Of a DNA stretch of 20,000 bases, positions 18,961 to 20,000 are shown one piece after another. Every line of letters begins with the position of its first letter. The stretch's first letter is position 1. This DNA is from Chrysomallon squamiferum (Eukaryota; Mollusca; Gastropoda; Neomphalida; Peltospiridae): the NCBI GenBank assembly GCA_012295275.1, contig CM022671.1:34536683-34556682 (forward strand), written 5' to 3'. Below the pieces are notes generated by a model. It had not been told where the DNA came from. It did no database searches and saw only the letters and a program-made list of their open reading frames with translations. Made by a program: the position numbers and the translations under genes.

Positions 18961-19010
18961 GATAGATGGATAGATAAATGGATGAATGAATGAATGAATG
19001 AATGAATGAA
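18961..19010. repeat. (GATA/GATG) then (GAAT)n microsatellite
   Basis: GATAGATGGATAGAT followed by seven GAAT units. Confidence 0.93.
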
Positions 19011-19045
19011 TATTAATTTTCTGCTGACATTACTACTTCTACTAC

Positions 19046-19047
19046 TA

Positions 19048-19098
<51 letters not shown>

Positions 19099-19165
19099 GC
19101 TGTTATTGTTGTAATTGTTCTTGTTGCTGTTTTTAATATTGTTATCATCAACATCATCATCGTAT
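19046..19165. repeat. (ATT)n microsatellite with degenerate tail
   Basis: About 18 ATT triplets (19046-19099), then degenerate TTG/GTT triplets and a short (CAT)n at 19146-19161. Confidence 0.93.
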
Positions 19166-19794
19166 TATTGTTTCTGTTGTTTTTACTTCAATTTATATGA
19201 TAATGTGAGAGGACCAACTCACTACAATGAAATCAAGGGTTTCTTTCATCGATTAAATTAACAAAGTGTTTACATCTTTGTTCCGTTCTTTGTAATACCT
19301 AAGCACTTTCCCTCGAAGGAAAACATAGATGAAGCCATTTAAATTAAAATGAGATGATTATCATGTTCAAAGGCATACATAATTGATTTTGATATCCTCG
19401 TTGTTTTTGTGTTTTTTTTTTTTTTTCGTTTACGTTACGCCTGAACTTTCCAAGCAGTCCGTTACAGATCTTTTTCACGTAGACAGATAAATGAAATGCT
19501 TGAAGATCGTTAAATGACATTATCTTTCGAATGATTTTGGAAATGGGCTAAAGATTTTTTTTTTTTTTTTAATTATTCAAACAATAAAATGTAGAAATTT
19601 ACCTGTTTTCTTTGTTTTCGTTTTCTGTGGGACGGAGAGGCTGGGGTCTTGTCGGCTGAATTTCGCTCGTTATTCAACACTTCTGAAAATAAGATGTAAT
19701 AATTTTAAACATTTGGAAACAGTTTCGTTACAGCCTTTACAGGAATGTGTCAGGTGGAATAAAGATCGAAGAGCAGTCATAAAAAAGCACACAG
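19166..19794. other. unique spacer
   Basis: No gene recognised. Poly-T tracts at 19411-19426 and 19556-19570. The frame starting at 19713 runs into the AGT array and is an artefact. Confidence 0.55.
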
Positions 19795-20000
19795 TAGTAG
19801 TAGTTGTAGTAGCCATAGAAGTACTAGTAGTAGTACTAGTAATAGCTATAGATGTAGTAGTAGTAGGAATAGTTGTAGTAACACTATTAATACTAGAAGT
19901 GATTGTATAAATAGTAGTTATAGTGTTAGTTGTAGTAGTAGTAGTGTACTAGTTGTTGTTATAGAAGCAACAGTAACAACAGTAGCAGTATCAGTAGTAA
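19795..20000. repeat. degenerate (AGT)n array, open at window end
   Basis: AGT/GTA triplets with frequent changes, as in the array at 13.1-13.5 kb. It continues past the window edge. The Val/Ile frame over it is an artefact. Confidence 0.93.

Overview
The window reads as gene-poor, non-coding DNA from an AT-rich animal genome. It is dominated by simple-sequence repeats: (TTA)n/(CTA)n, (GA)n, (CA/GT)n, (TA)n, GATA/GACA and poly-A/T tracts. No long open reading frame resembles a known protein. Nearly all long open frames are low-complexity translations of microsatellites (poly-Leu, poly-Tyr, poly-Ile, Ser/Leu, Cys/Val, His/Thr). A mollusc is the best guess. The main reason is a minus-strand relic near 8.5 kb that resembles the tRNA-derived SINE common in molluscs: a tRNA-type A box followed by a body containing TTTCCCGTTCCAGCCA, ACTGG and AAAGGC. 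The microsatellite load would suit a cephalopod, but that is an inference.

Layout. 1-2.2 kb: AT-rich sequence, a (TTA)n array beside a tRNA-like relic, then (CA)n and a 400-bp (GA)-rich tract. 2.5-3.15 kb: the most complex and CpG-rich segment, with a perfect hairpin; it is a candidate regulatory element. 3.65-4.1 kb: a GATA/GACA array. 4.88-5.08 kb: a small minus-strand frame with one predicted membrane segment, the most gene-like short frame here. 5.1-6.4 kb: (TA)n(GA)n, (TTA)n and a degenerate telomere-type TTAGGG stretch fused between (TA)n and (GT)n. 7.1-7.5 kb: a composite (TTA)/(CTA) array with higher-order structure. 7.6-9.7 kb: two SINE relics and sequence resembling pogo/Tigger-type transposon ends.

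10.3-10.85 kb: a decayed array with spacing of about 28 bp and a recurring TGACTNATCACGTA core. 11.28-11.76 kb: an A/C-rich tract with few G on the plus strand. 12-13.6 kb: CATA, GTA and AAT microsatellites. 13.57-13.92 kb: the longest mostly non-repetitive frame (minus strand), unrecognised. 14.1-14.35 kb: a CpG-containing block with a CTCF-like motif and an acceptor-like site. 15.35-15.57 kb: a clean 25-bp minisatellite of nine copies. 16.0-16.65 kb: a fold-back element with six copies of one motif, three direct and three inverted in mirror order. 16.7-20 kb: AT-rich spacer with more microsatellites, ending in a decayed (AGT)n array that runs off the window.

No gene network can be described. 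The structures that most deserve a second look are the fold-back element, the ACGTA-core array, the 25-bp minisatellite, the telomere-like stretch and the CpG-rich block at 2.5-3.15 kb.
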